64,000 nucleotides of DNA, taken from positions 1-64,000 of the forward strand of contig NZ_JASIRT010000025.1 of assembly GCF_030063475.1 (NCBI RefSeq). Direction: 5' to 3'. Position 1 is the first letter of the stretch, and each line of letters starts with the position of its first letter. Shown here in pieces: positions 15,299-23,541 of the stretch. The notes under the pieces are model-generated. The model had not been told where the DNA came from, did not search any database, and saw nothing but the letters and a program-made list of their open reading frames with translations. Made by a program: the position numbers and the translations under genes. Source of the stretch: Roseomonas sp. E05 (GTDB lineage: Bacteria; Pseudomonadota; Alphaproteobacteria; Acetobacterales; Acetobacteraceae).

Positions 15299-16897
15299 AT
15301 GCAGCAAGTTCGGACCCTGGGGCCTGGTTTCGATTTGGGGGGGCTGGGCGCCACGCTCAGGCGGCTCGGCCCTGCGAAAATCGGCGCCCTGGTGGCAGTG
15401 GGCCTGGCGGCGCTGATCGCCGTGATGCTGGTGGCACGCTCCGCCAATGCGCCTGATGGCCTGCTCTATGCCGGGCTGGAGCCCGCCGATGCCGGGCGGA
15501 TCGCCGCCCGGCTGGAGGAGCTGAAGGTGCCGGTCCAGGCGCGTGGCGACGGCGCCATCTTCGTGCCCGCGGACCAGGTGGCGCGGCTGCGCATGCAGCT
15601 TGCCGCCGAGGGCCTGCCACGCCAGGGCGGCGCCGGCTACGAGCTGCTCGACCAGGCGAGCCCGATGCAGATGACCTCCTTCATGCAGCGCGTGCAGCGG
15701 CTGCGGGCATTGGAGGGGGAACTGGCGCGCACCATCATCACCATGCAGGGGGTGCGCTCCGCGCGCGTGCATATCGTGCTGCCCGAGCGCGAGAGCTTCT
15801 CGCGCGAGGCGCCGCCGCCCACCGCCTCGATCACCGTGACCACCAAGGCCGGGCAGCGGCTCGGCGCCGCCCAGGCGTCGGCGATCCGGCTGCTGGTGGC
15901 CGGCGCCGTGCCGCGGCTGCGGCAGGAGGATGTCTCGGTGGTCGATCCCAACGGCATCGTCCTGGCGGCCGATGGAGGCCCGGGCGCCGCCGCCGGCCGA
16001 ATCGGGGAAATTCGCATTGCGCAGGAGCAGGCGCTCCAGAAGGCGGTGCTCGACCTGCTGGAGCCGATCCTCGGCCGCGGCAAGGTGCGCGCCGTCGCCT
16101 CGATCGATATCGAGGGTGCCCGCACCGTGGCGCGCGAGGAGACCTATGACCCGCTGGGCCAGGTCGAGCGCGGTCGGCAGACCCAGACCGAGCAGGAGAA
16201 CAGCGAGGACGGCCGCGGCCAGGCGCCGGTGACGGTGGGGCAGAACCTGCCGAACCAGCAGGTGAACAACAATGCCACCCGCAGCACCTCCTCCAGCCAG
16301 CGCCGCAACGAGACGGTGAACTTCGAGATCTCCTCGAAGGTCGAGGAGACGGTGCGCGAGCCCGGCGCGGTGAAGCGCGTCAGCGTCGCCGTGGTGGTGG
16401 CCGGGGCCACCGATGCCGAGGGCAAGCCGGTGCCGCGCGCGAAGGAGGAGCTGGACCGCCTGGCGGCGCTGGTGCGTTCCGCGGTCGGCTTCAACGAGAA
16501 GCGCGGCGACATGGTGACGGTCGAGACGCTGCACTTCCTGCCGGAGGAGGGGCTCGGCACGCTGGCCTCGTCCGATGCGGACGGGATGAGGCTGAGCGGC
16601 ATGCAACTGGCGACGATCGGCGGCGGCCTGCTGCTGACCGCCGGCGCCGCCGCCCTGCTGTTCCGGCGCCGGCAGCGCCGCCTGGTGGCCGAGGCCGCCG
16701 CCGCCGCGACCGCCGCCGCGGCCGCCGCCGCCGCCGCGGCTCAGGCGGACAGCATGGACGACGCCATCGCCACGGTCGGGCAGGACATCCAGATCCGGCT
16801 GTCCTCCCTCTCCGCCCTGCAGGAGATCATTGACCAGCGGCCGGATGAGGCGCTGGCGGTGGTCCGCTCCTGGATCGAGGAAGGGACGCCGGCATGA
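15299..16897 (+). CDS. fliF: Flagellar MS-ring protein FliF
   Basis: FliF builds the membrane MS ring that carries the C ring and houses the export gate. The 532-residue product has a first membrane span (IGALVAVGLAALIAVMLVA), ring-building motifs (DAGRIAARLEELKVP, SPMQMTSFMQRVQRLRALEGELARTI), the YscJ/FliF signature ARVHIVLPERESF, and a second span near residue 440 (MQLATIGGGLLLTAGAAALLF). A cytoplasmic tail that binds FliG ends the protein. It is the first gene of a rightward operon; fliH begins in its stop codon. Confidence 0.97.
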   Translation: MQQVRTLGPGFDLGGLGATLRRLGPAKIGALVAVGLAALIAVMLVARSANAPDGLLYAGLEPADAGRIAARLEELKVPVQARGDGAIFVPADQVARLRMQLAAEGLPRQGGAGYELLDQASPMQMTSFMQRVQRLRALEGELARTIITMQGVRSARVHIVLPERESFSREAPPPTASITVTTKAGQRLGAAQASAIRLLVAGAVPRLRQEDVSVVDPNGIVLAADGGPGAAAGRIGEIRIAQEQALQKAVLDLLEPILGRGKVRAVASIDIEGARTVAREETYDPLGQVERGRQTQTEQENSEDGRGQAPVTVGQNLPNQQVNNNATRSTSSSQRRNETVNFEISSKVEETVREPGAVKRVSVAVVVAGATDAEGKPVPRAKEELDRLAALVRSAVGFNEKRGDMVTVETLHFLPEEGLGTLASSDADGMRLSGMQLATIGGGLLLTAGAAALLFRRRQRRLVAEAAAAATAAAAAAAAAAQADSMDDAIATVGQDIQIRLSSLSALQEIIDQRPDEALAVVRSWIEEGTPA

Positions 16898-17577
16898 TGC
16901 TGCGCCCCTTCCAGCCACCTTCGCTGCTGGCGCTGGTCGCCGAGGAGGATGGCAGTGCCGCCGCGCGCCTGCGGGCCGAGGAGCGGATCCGCGCCACGGC
17001 GCTGGAGGCCGGGCGGCAGCGCGGCCTGGAGGAAGGCCTGGAGCGCGGTCGCGCCGAAGGGCAGGCCGCAGGCCGTGCCGAGGCGGAGCGGGCGCTGCAG
17101 GCGGAAATGACGCAGCGCAGCCGGCAGGGCGCGGCTGCCGCCGCCGCTGCGCTGGAGGCGCTGCTGGCGCGCCGTGCGGAGGATCGGCGGCTGCTTGATA
17201 CCGACCAGCGCGCCGCAGTGGTGGCAGTGCTGGAGGCGCTCTTCCCCGTCCTGTTGGCGCGCGCCGCCGGCGGCGAGGTGGTTGCGCTGCTGGCCGCGGC
17301 ACTGACCGAGCGCGCCGCCGACACCATCACCCTGCGCGCCCATCCCGATACTCTGGCCGCCGCGCAGGCGGAGGGCTTCCCGGGCGAGCCGCATGCCGAA
17401 CGCATACGGCTGCTGCCCGATGACACCATGCCGCCGGGCCAGGCCGAGGCCGCCTGGACCGATGGCGGCCTTGTCTACGATCCGGCCGCGCTGCGGGCGC
17501 AGGTGCTGGCCATTCTTGGCGCCTCCGCCTCCATCCAGACAGATGCGGCCGCGACCGCACAGGAGAACCAGTCGTGA
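16894..17577 (+). CDS. fliH: Flagellar export ATPase regulator FliH
   Basis: FliH binds the ATPase FliI and links it to the C ring. This 227-residue protein has the expected long N-terminal helix rich in Gly, Ala and charged residues (GRQRGLEEGLERGRAEGQAAG, a GxxxG-type repeat) and a globular C-terminus. Identity rests mainly on that repeat and on position between fliF and fliN. It overlaps fliF by 4 bases (ATGA) and fliN by 4 (GTGA). Confidence 0.88.
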   Translation: MMLRPFQPPSLLALVAEEDGSAAARLRAEERIRATALEAGRQRGLEEGLERGRAEGQAAGRAEAERALQAEMTQRSRQGAAAAAAALEALLARRAEDRRLLDTDQRAAVVAVLEALFPVLLARAAGGEVVALLAAALTERAADTITLRAHPDTLAAAQAEGFPGEPHAERIRLLPDDTMPPGQAEAAWTDGGLVYDPAALRAQVLAILGASASIQTDAAATAQENQS

Positions 17578-17855
17578 GTGAGAGCGCCACGCCCGAAAAC
17601 CCGTTCCTGACCGAGCGCAAGCCGCGCATCATGGACATTCCGGTGAATGTGCAGGTGGTGCTGGGCAGCAAGCGCCTGCCGATGGCGGCGCTGTTCAACC
17701 TCAGCCGCGGCTCGGTCATCGAGTTCGACAAGAAGGTCGGCGAGCCGGTGGACCTGATGGCCAATGAGCGGCTGATCGCCCGCGGCGAGATCCAGATCAC
17801 CGATGACGGGCGGCTGTCGATCTCGATCACCGAGATCGTCTCCTCCGCCGGCTGA
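17574..17855 (+). CDS. fliN: Flagellar motor switch protein FliN
   Basis: FliN forms the bottom of the C ring. The 93-residue product is one SpoA domain: IMDIPVNVQVVLGSKRLPMAALFNLSRGSVIEFDK, then EPVDLMANERLIARGEIQITDDGRLSISITEIV. Translation begins at a GTG that overlaps the fliH stop. Length is at the short end but normal for alphaproteobacteria. Confidence 0.96.
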   Translation: MSESATPENPFLTERKPRIMDIPVNVQVVLGSKRLPMAALFNLSRGSVIEFDKKVGEPVDLMANERLIARGEIQITDDGRLSISITEIVSSAG

Positions 17856-17906
17856 GAACACCCCGCCCGATGGCGCGCAGAATGCCGCTCGAAATGATTT
17901 CCGCAG

Positions 17907-17931
17907 CCAGGGGAGGCGCGGCCTCCCCTGG
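17907..17931. repeat. GC-rich palindromic element between fliN and fliP
   Basis: An 11-bp stem CCAGGGGAGGC / GCCTCCCCTGG with a 3-base loop. More short inverted pieces follow up to the fliP start (for example GGAAACCCAGTTTCC near 17990). It resembles dispersed palindromic elements of GC-rich Acetobacteraceae genomes and separates two otherwise tightly packed operon genes by 191 bases. An insertion of a small repeat is inferred. Confidence 0.45.
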
Positions 17932-18046
17932 ACCCCTCCGCCAGGGTGACGGTGTCATCCCGGACCCCGCCATTCGTTTGGAAGGTCCAGGAAACCCAGT
18001 TTCCTGGTGGGGGGAGTTTGAAGGGGGCAAAGCCCTCCTCAAGGCC

Positions 18047-18841
18047 ATGCTCCTGGCCCTTTTTCTCATGCTCCTGGCCTTGCCCGCCTGGGCGCAGAGT
18101 GTCTCGCTGAGCCTTGGCCCTCAGGGTGCGCAGGCGGTGGCCAGCGGCGGGCAGAGCCTGACCACCAACGTGGTCGGCCTGATCGTCGCCACCACGCTGC
18201 TCGCCATCGCTCCCGGCATCCTGGTGGTGGCGACCTCCTTCACCCGCATCGTCGTTGTGCTCTCGATGCTGCGCACCGCGCTCGGCCTGCAGCAGTCGCC
18301 GCCGAACACGGTGATCGTCAGCCTCTCGCTGTTCCTCTCCGCCTTCGTGATGGCGCCGGTGCTGGAGCATGTCTGGAATGATGCCGGGCGGCCGCTGCTC
18401 GACGGCGCCATCACCGAGGAAATGGCGGCGGAGCGGGCCATCCAGCCCTTCCGGGGCTTCATGGAGGCCAATGTGCGCCCGCACGACTTGGCGCTGTTCA
18501 TCGACATCGCCAAGTGGCAGCCGCCCGAGAGCGCGGGGGACGCGCCGGCGGCGGCGCCGGAGGAGGCCGCGAAGGACGCCCGGATGCGCGCTGCGGTGCC
18601 GCTGCACATCCTCTCCGCCGCCTTCATCATCTCGGAGCTGAACAAGGCGTTCCAGATCGGCTTCCTGCTGTTCCTGCCCTTCCTGGCAATCGACATCGCC
18701 ATCAGCTCGGTGCTGATGGGCATGGGCATGATGATGCTGCCGCCCGTGGTGGTGAGCATGCCCTTCAAGCTGATCTTCTTCGTGCTGGTGGATGGCTGGT
18801 CGCTGGTGGCCGGCGCCCTGACGCGGAGCTTCACCACATGA
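18047..18841 (+). CDS. fliP: Flagellar export gate protein FliP
   Basis: FliP, with FliQ and FliR, forms the gate of the flagellar type III exporter. From the ATG at 18047 the product has 264 residues with a cleavable signal peptide (LLALFLMLLALPAWAQ). The conserved stretches are LLAIAPGILVVATSFTRIVVVLSMLRTALG, VPLHILSAAFIISELNKAFQIGFLLFLPFLAIDI and MMMLPPVVVSMPFKLIFFVLVDGW. Upstream in-frame starts run through the palindromic element and are not likely. It overlaps the next gene as ATGA. Confidence 0.96.
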   Translation: MLLALFLMLLALPAWAQSVSLSLGPQGAQAVASGGQSLTTNVVGLIVATTLLAIAPGILVVATSFTRIVVVLSMLRTALGLQQSPPNTVIVSLSLFLSAFVMAPVLEHVWNDAGRPLLDGAITEEMAAERAIQPFRGFMEANVRPHDLALFIDIAKWQPPESAGDAPAAAPEEAAKDARMRAAVPLHILSAAFIISELNKAFQIGFLLFLPFLAIDIAISSVLMGMGMMMLPPVVVSMPFKLIFFVLVDGWSLVAGALTRSFTT

Positions 18842-19140
18842 GCGGCACGGCGGGCCCGGCTGCCGTGCCGCCCCGTCCGCGCCGCCGCCGCGCGCTGGCC
18901 TCGGCGCTGCGTGTCTCGCGGGCGCAGGATGCCATCGCCGGTGACGGCGCGCTGGAGGAACGGCTGTGCGGCATCGCCACCAGCCAGGGCGTGCTGCTGC
19001 CACCTGAGGCCGACCTGCCCGAGATGCTGGCGCGGCTGGAGCCCGGCGGCGGCCTGCCGCCCGAACTGTCGGCGGTACTCGCCATCCTGCTGTTGCCCCT
19101 GTTCCGTCTTGACCCCGCCCCGCGGAGTGCCGCCCGATGA
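18838..19140 (+). CDS. Mini-FlhB protein (FlhB C-terminal-like, FhlB type)
   Basis: This encodes 100 residues. From about residue 20 it follows the cytoplasmic C-terminal domain of FlhB: ALRVSRAQDAIAGDGALEERLCGIATSQGVLLPP, then DLPEMLARLEPGGGLPPELSAVLAILLLPLFRL. The NPTH self-cleavage site, the membrane part and the linker are absent. Such FhlB proteins exist in several bacteria and may replace the cleaved C-terminal part of FlhB in substrate switching. It overlaps fliP and fliG by 4 bases each, so it is made together with the export gate and C ring. Confidence 0.8.
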   Translation: MSGTAGPAAVPPRPRRRRALASALRVSRAQDAIAGDGALEERLCGIATSQGVLLPPEADLPEMLARLEPGGGLPPELSAVLAILLLPLFRLDPAPRSAAR

Positions 19141-20165
19141 AAGCTCCTGAATCGCGCCGTGCGGTGCGCCCTGTCGAGAAGGCCGACCCGCTGGCCGATG
19201 TCGCCGTGCTGTTCATGGCGCTCGACGAGGAGCGCATCCAGAACCTGTTCGACCGGTTGGAAGAGCCCGAGATCCGCATCGTCAGCCGTGCCATGGCCAA
19301 TCTCGGCAAGGTGGATATCGAGCAGGTGGAGCGCGTCATCAACCGCTTCCGCAGCGAGGTCGGCCGCACCGGTGCGGTGATCGGCACCGCGGAGAGCACC
19401 GAGCGCCTGCTGCGCCGCCTGCTGCCGAACGAGAAGGTCAGCGAGATCATGGACGAGATCCGTGGTCCCGAGGGCAAGACGATGTGGGAGAAGCTGGCCA
19501 ATATCTCGCCCGAGGTGCTGGCCACCTATCTGCGCACCGAACTGGCGCAGACCGCCGCCGTCATCCTTGCCAAGCTGCCGGCGCAGCATGCGGCGCGGGT
19601 GCTGGCGCTGCTGCCCAAGGCCTCGGTGGACGAGATCATCCTGCGCATGGTGCGGATGGACAGCATCCAGAAGGGCGTCCTGCAGGATATCGAGCAGACG
19701 CTGCAGAAGGAGTTCATCACCAATCTCAGCCGCAGCTACGAGCGCGACAGCTCGCAGATCGTGGCGGAGATCATGAACCGTGCCGACAAGGATCTGGTCG
19801 ACCAGCTGATGAAGCAGATCGAGTCCCGCGAGCCGCACGCCGCCTCGCGCATCAAGCGCATCATGTTCACCTTCGATGACCTGATCCGCGTCGACCGCTC
19901 GACCTTCGCCACGCTGGTCGCCGAATGTCCGGTGGACAAGCTGCAGATCGCCCTCACCGCTGCCTCGCCGGAGTTGCGGGAGCTGTTCCTCGGCAGCATG
20001 TCGGCGCGCGCGGCGACGCTGATGCGCGAGGAGATCGAGAACATGCCGAACCAGCGCCGCAAGACGGTGGAGGATGCACAGGCCGACATCATCACCATCG
20101 CCAAGCGCCTCTCGGACGAAGGCCGCATCTTCATCCTTGAGGAGGATGAGATCGGCGGGGAGTGA
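19137..20165 (+). CDS. fliG: Flagellar motor switch protein FliG
   Basis: FliG turns stator force into rotor torque. The 342-residue product shows the N-terminal FliF-binding part (DPLADVAVLFMALDEERIQNLFDRL), the middle ARM domain (KLPAQHAARVLALLP), the MFTFDDLIRVDRSTF segment and the C-terminal torque helix (SELRELFLGSMSARAATLMREEIENM-like, here ASPELRELFLGSMSARA). Charged residues of the torque helix are kept. It overlaps the mini-FlhB stop as ATGA. Confidence 0.97.
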   Translation: MKAPESRRAVRPVEKADPLADVAVLFMALDEERIQNLFDRLEEPEIRIVSRAMANLGKVDIEQVERVINRFRSEVGRTGAVIGTAESTERLLRRLLPNEKVSEIMDEIRGPEGKTMWEKLANISPEVLATYLRTELAQTAAVILAKLPAQHAARVLALLPKASVDEIILRMVRMDSIQKGVLQDIEQTLQKEFITNLSRSYERDSSQIVAEIMNRADKDLVDQLMKQIESREPHAASRIKRIMFTFDDLIRVDRSTFATLVAECPVDKLQIALTAASPELRELFLGSMSARAATLMREEIENMPNQRRKTVEDAQADIITIAKRLSDEGRIFILEEDEIGGE

Positions 20166-20179
20166 GGGAGGGCGGTGCC

Positions 20180-20890
20180 ATGAGTTCGGAGAAGGCCCTC
20201 GCGCCCGTCTCGCCCATCGCCGCGCCGGCGGAGCGCGAGGCCGGGGCCGGCTACGCCGCCGCCGCCCGCGCGCTGAGCGCCCTGCCGCCGCTCGGCGAGG
20301 CGGAGGCGCCGCTGCAGCCGGCCGCGCATCCGCGGCTCGATGCAGGGGCACTGCGGCGGGCCGGGCTGGAGGCGCTGCTGCCGGGTGGTCCCGCCGGCCT
20401 CGTGCTGCCGCTGGCGCTGGCGATGCTGCGGCCGGATGTGCGCCGCTGGCTCGGGGCCGAGCGGCTGCAGGCCCTGGCCGGAGTGCTGGAACTGCCGCAG
20501 CGGGAGGTGGTGGCGCTGCTCGATGCGCCGCCTTCGCCGCCCGCCGCGCTGGGCGACCCTTCGCGCTGGAGCGGGCGGCAGGTGCCGCTGCAGATGCCCG
20601 ATGGCGGTCTGGCTTGGCTTGACCTGTTCTGGCGGCCGGACCAGACGCGGCGGCAGCGGCTGCGGGACCGGCATGTGCTGGCCGCCCGCCTGAGCCTGCC
20701 GGCCACCGGCCGCATCGAGGTCCGGGCGCGGCTGGAGGATGCGCGGCTGGACGCGGTGATGGAGACCGCACGTGCCCTGCCGCGGGCGGTGGTGGCCGAC
20801 CTGTCGGATGCCTTCGCAGCGCTGCTGCAGCGGTTGCGGCTGCAAGGCAGCCTGACGGTGCGGCACACACAGCAGGATCGTGGCACTTGA
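20180..20890 (+). CDS. Unknown protein after fliG, possibly FliH- or FliK-related
   Basis: This encodes 236 residues from the ATG at 20180, 14 bases past fliG. The N-terminal half is Ala/Leu-rich and helical (LLPGGPAGLVLPLALAMLRPDVRRWLG). The second half has a stretch from LFWRPDQTRRQRLRDRHVLAARLSLPATGRIEVRARL to AFAALLQRLRLQGSL. The alternation of beta strands and a final helix loosely resembles the C-terminal domain of hook-length proteins. The resemblance is weak. Position in the fliF-fliG operon makes a flagellar role likely. Confidence 0.6.
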   Translation: MSSEKALAPVSPIAAPAEREAGAGYAAAARALSALPPLGEAEAPLQPAAHPRLDAGALRRAGLEALLPGGPAGLVLPLALAMLRPDVRRWLGAERLQALAGVLELPQREVVALLDAPPSPPAALGDPSRWSGRQVPLQMPDGGLAWLDLFWRPDQTRRQRLRDRHVLAARLSLPATGRIEVRARLEDARLDAVMETARALPRAVVADLSDAFAALLQRLRLQGSLTVRHTQQDRGT

Positions 20891-20892
20891 AA

Positions 20893-20901
20893 TGCGAAAA
20901 A
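20893..20901 (+). promoter_or_regulatory. TGCGAAAAA element upstream of motB
   Basis: Exact copy 58 bases before the motB ATG, followed by CGGTGATAGTAAAGATGG. It starts 3 bases after the previous stop codon. Confidence 0.6.
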
Positions 20902-20950
20902 CGGTGATAGTAAAGATGGGCCTCGCCCCGCAGAGAGGCCAGGCCGCCGC

Positions 20951-21874
20951 ATGAGCGCTGACGACCACCCGAAACGCCCGATCATCATCAAGCGCCATCA
21001 CGGCGACCATGACGATGACCATGGCGGCCAGTGGAAGATCGCCTACGCCGACTTCGTCACGGCGATGATGGCGTTCTTCCTGGTGATGTGGCTGCTCTCC
21101 TCCACCACGGAATCACAGCGCGAGGGTATTGCGCAGTTCTTCACCTCCTCCAGCATCCTCGACCTGCCCTCCGGAAACGGCGTGCTGGAGGGCGGGCGCT
21201 CGGTGCTGGTGGCAGGCGAATCCCGCCAGGATTCGCTGACGCCGGTGAGCGATGGCGGGCTGCGCCAGGACCGCGAGGGCGGCGAGGCGGCAGCCGAGGG
21301 CGAGGCAGCGCAGGCTGCGCCTCCCGAGGCGGCCGCGCTGCGCGACCCGATCGAGCGCCAGCGCTTTGACGCCCTGAAGGCCGAGATGGAGCGCCAGATG
21401 CAGTCCGAAGGACTGCGCGAATTCGCCCAGAACATCCAGCTCGAGATGACGCCCGAGGGGCTGCGGCTGCAGATCTTCGACCGCGACGGCGCAGCGATGT
21501 TCCAGCCCGGCAGCGCCGAACCGACGCCGCGCCTGGCGCGCATCCTCGAGGTGGTCGGCAGCGTGCTGACCACCGTGCCGAACGAGGTGGTGGTGGCCGG
21601 CCATACCGATGCCCAGGGCTTCTCGCGCGGCAACTACGGCAATTGGGAACTCTCCTCCGACCGCGCCAACAGCGCCCGCCGCACCCTGGAGCGGGGCGGC
21701 GTGCCGGCACAGCGGATGTTCCGCGTCGAGGGCAAGGCGGCGGTGGAGCCGCTGCTGCCCGAGGCGCCCGACGATCCCCGCAACCGGCGGATCGCCATCA
21801 CCGTGCTCCGGTCCGACGTGGTGGCCGAGGCACGCGCGGCAGCACGCCGCAGTTCTGGTGAGTCGCGGCGGTGA
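20951..21874 (+). CDS. motB: Flagellar motor stator protein MotB
   Basis: MotB anchors the stator to peptidoglycan and carries the proton-binding Asp. The 307-residue product has a basic, His/Asp-rich cytoplasmic lead, one membrane span with the essential Asp34 (IAYADFVTAMMAFFLVMWLL), a plug and linker region, and an OmpA-like domain (VVVAGHTDAQGFSRGNYGNWELSSDRANSARR). Unlike most genomes, motB is 12 kb from motA. It has its own TGCGAAAAA element and may be read together with flgE. Confidence 0.96.
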   Translation: MSADDHPKRPIIIKRHHGDHDDDHGGQWKIAYADFVTAMMAFFLVMWLLSSTTESQREGIAQFFTSSSILDLPSGNGVLEGGRSVLVAGESRQDSLTPVSDGGLRQDREGGEAAAEGEAAQAAPPEAAALRDPIERQRFDALKAEMERQMQSEGLREFAQNIQLEMTPEGLRLQIFDRDGAAMFQPGSAEPTPRLARILEVVGSVLTTVPNEVVVAGHTDAQGFSRGNYGNWELSSDRANSARRTLERGGVPAQRMFRVEGKAAVEPLLPEAPDDPRNRRIAITVLRSDVVAEARAAARRSSGESRR

Positions 21875-21986
21875 AACCCCGCGCAGCCTCCGGTCCGTCG
21901 GCAGAAGCCGGCGCCGGTCCCCGATCGAACCCGGCCGGCCCCAGGCCGGCCGCTCCCGCACCCTATCGTTTGCTGAGGGACCGCCG

Positions 21987-23453
21987 ATGACGGCCATCAA
22001 CGCACTCCGCACCAGCACCTCCGGCCTGAACGCCCAGGCGCAGAAGCTGGCCGGCATTTCCAACAACATCGCGAACAGCTCGACCGTCGGCTACAAGCGG
22101 GTCGACACGCAGTTCGAGAGCCTGGTGCTGGAAGGCACCAGCAGCGGTGCCACGGCCCTGGCCGGCACCGCCGCGCACAACCGTGTCGAGATCAGCAAGG
22201 TCGGCCAGGTGCAGAGCACCGGCATCGACACCGACATCGCGGTGAATGGCAACGGCTTCCTGGTGGTGAACGAGGAGAGCGCCAGCGGCGGCAAGTACCT
22301 GGCCACCCGCGCCGGCTCCTTCCGCCCCGACGCCAACGGCAACCTGGTGAACGCCGCCGGCTACTACCTGCAGGGTGTGCAGCTCGGCGCCGACGGCCTG
22401 CCGGTCGGCAACATGGGCGACAACAACCTGGAAAGCCTGACGACCGTCAACATCAGCAACACCTCCGTCGCTTCCTCGCCGACCACGCAGATGACCTTCT
22501 GGGCCAACCTGCCTTCGGCCGAGACGGCCTATGCCTCGCCGCCGCCGGACGAGAACAGCTTCGTCAGCAGCGTTGACTACTATGACGCGCTCGGCACCAG
22601 CCAGACCCTGACCTACCGCTTCACCCCCGTCGTTCCGGCCACCACCGGCACCGACAACACCAACCAGTGGATCCTGCAGGTCTTCGACAGCGCCACGGGC
22701 AGCAGCACGGAGGCGACGGGCACGGACCACCTGGTCGGCTCGGTGCAGCTCGAGTTCTGGCCGGCCAGCGCCGGCGCCAACCTGGCCGGCACGCTGAAGT
22801 CGGTCTCCGACGACACCACCACCTACACGAGCGACGGCACCGGCGCCTCCACGACCGCAGCCAGCACCACGGTGCTCGACCCCGCCACCTGGGGTCAGAG
22901 CGGCACCACGGATGCCAAGGGCCTCTACGACCCGAAGACCGGCAAGCTGACCCTCAAGGTCGGCGCCGGCACGACCGGCCTCGGGACCACGACGGACCTG
23001 CCGATCAGCATCGGCCCGCTCGACAGCATCTCGGGCGTCACCCAGCTCGCCGGCAGCTACACGCCGGTGAAGGTGGAGAAGGACGGTTCCGCCTTCGGCC
23101 TGCTCGAGCGCGTCTCGGTGCAGGATGACGGCAAGGTCATCGCCACCTTCTCGAACGGCCAGTCGCGGGCGATCTACCAGCTCAAGCTCGCCGTCTTCCC
23201 GAACGCGGACGGGCTGAACCCGGTGCGCGGCGACGCCTACGAGATGTCGCGCGAGGCCGGGGCGGTGCGCCTGCTGACGGCGGGCGAGGGCGCGGCCGGC
23301 ACCACCTCGGGCGGTGCGCTGGAATCCTCCAACGTCGACATCGGCACCGAGCTGACCAACCTCATCGAGACGCAGCGGGCCTACAGCTCCAACGCCTCGG
23401 TGGTCCGCACGGCCGACCAGATGCTTGAGGAAGCCACCAACCTGAAGCGCTGA
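21987..23453 (+). CDS. flgE: Flagellar hook protein FlgE
   Basis: FlgE is the hook subunit. The 488-residue product starts with the axial-protein signature (LRTSTSGLNAQAQKLAGISNNIANSSTVGYKR) and ends ALESSNVDIGTELTNLIETQRAYSSNASVVRTADQMLEEATNLKR. The centre is rich in Thr, Ser and Gly, as expected for surface domains. It is longer than enteric FlgE (about 400), which is common in alphaproteobacteria. The ATG at 21987 is chosen because the open frame upstream overlaps motB. Confidence 0.96.
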   Translation: MTAINALRTSTSGLNAQAQKLAGISNNIANSSTVGYKRVDTQFESLVLEGTSSGATALAGTAAHNRVEISKVGQVQSTGIDTDIAVNGNGFLVVNEESASGGKYLATRAGSFRPDANGNLVNAAGYYLQGVQLGADGLPVGNMGDNNLESLTTVNISNTSVASSPTTQMTFWANLPSAETAYASPPPDENSFVSSVDYYDALGTSQTLTYRFTPVVPATTGTDNTNQWILQVFDSATGSSTEATGTDHLVGSVQLEFWPASAGANLAGTLKSVSDDTTTYTSDGTGASTTAASTTVLDPATWGQSGTTDAKGLYDPKTGKLTLKVGAGTTGLGTTTDLPISIGPLDSISGVTQLAGSYTPVKVEKDGSAFGLLERVSVQDDGKVIATFSNGQSRAIYQLKLAVFPNADGLNPVRGDAYEMSREAGAVRLLTAGEGAAGTTSGGALESSNVDIGTELTNLIETQRAYSSNASVVRTADQMLEEATNLKR

Positions 23454-23494
23454 GCCCGGCGCGACGCGGGGGCGGCCCGGCCGCTCCCGCGCTG

Positions 23495-23503
23495 TGCGAA
23501 AAA
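23495..23503 (+). promoter_or_regulatory. TGCGAAAAA element upstream of flgK
   Basis: Exact copy 47 bases before the flgK ATG, followed by TAGCAACAGG. It would drive flgK-flgL-flgI. Confidence 0.6.
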
Positions 23504-23541
23504 TAGCAACAGGCCTGCGACCAGCCCCCGGAATCCGCGAG

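Noticed and set aside
15236-17302. 688-codon minus-strand frame opposite fliF and fliH
   Set aside because: The plus strand encodes clear FliF and FliH. The opposite product is low-complexity His/Gly/Arg-rich.
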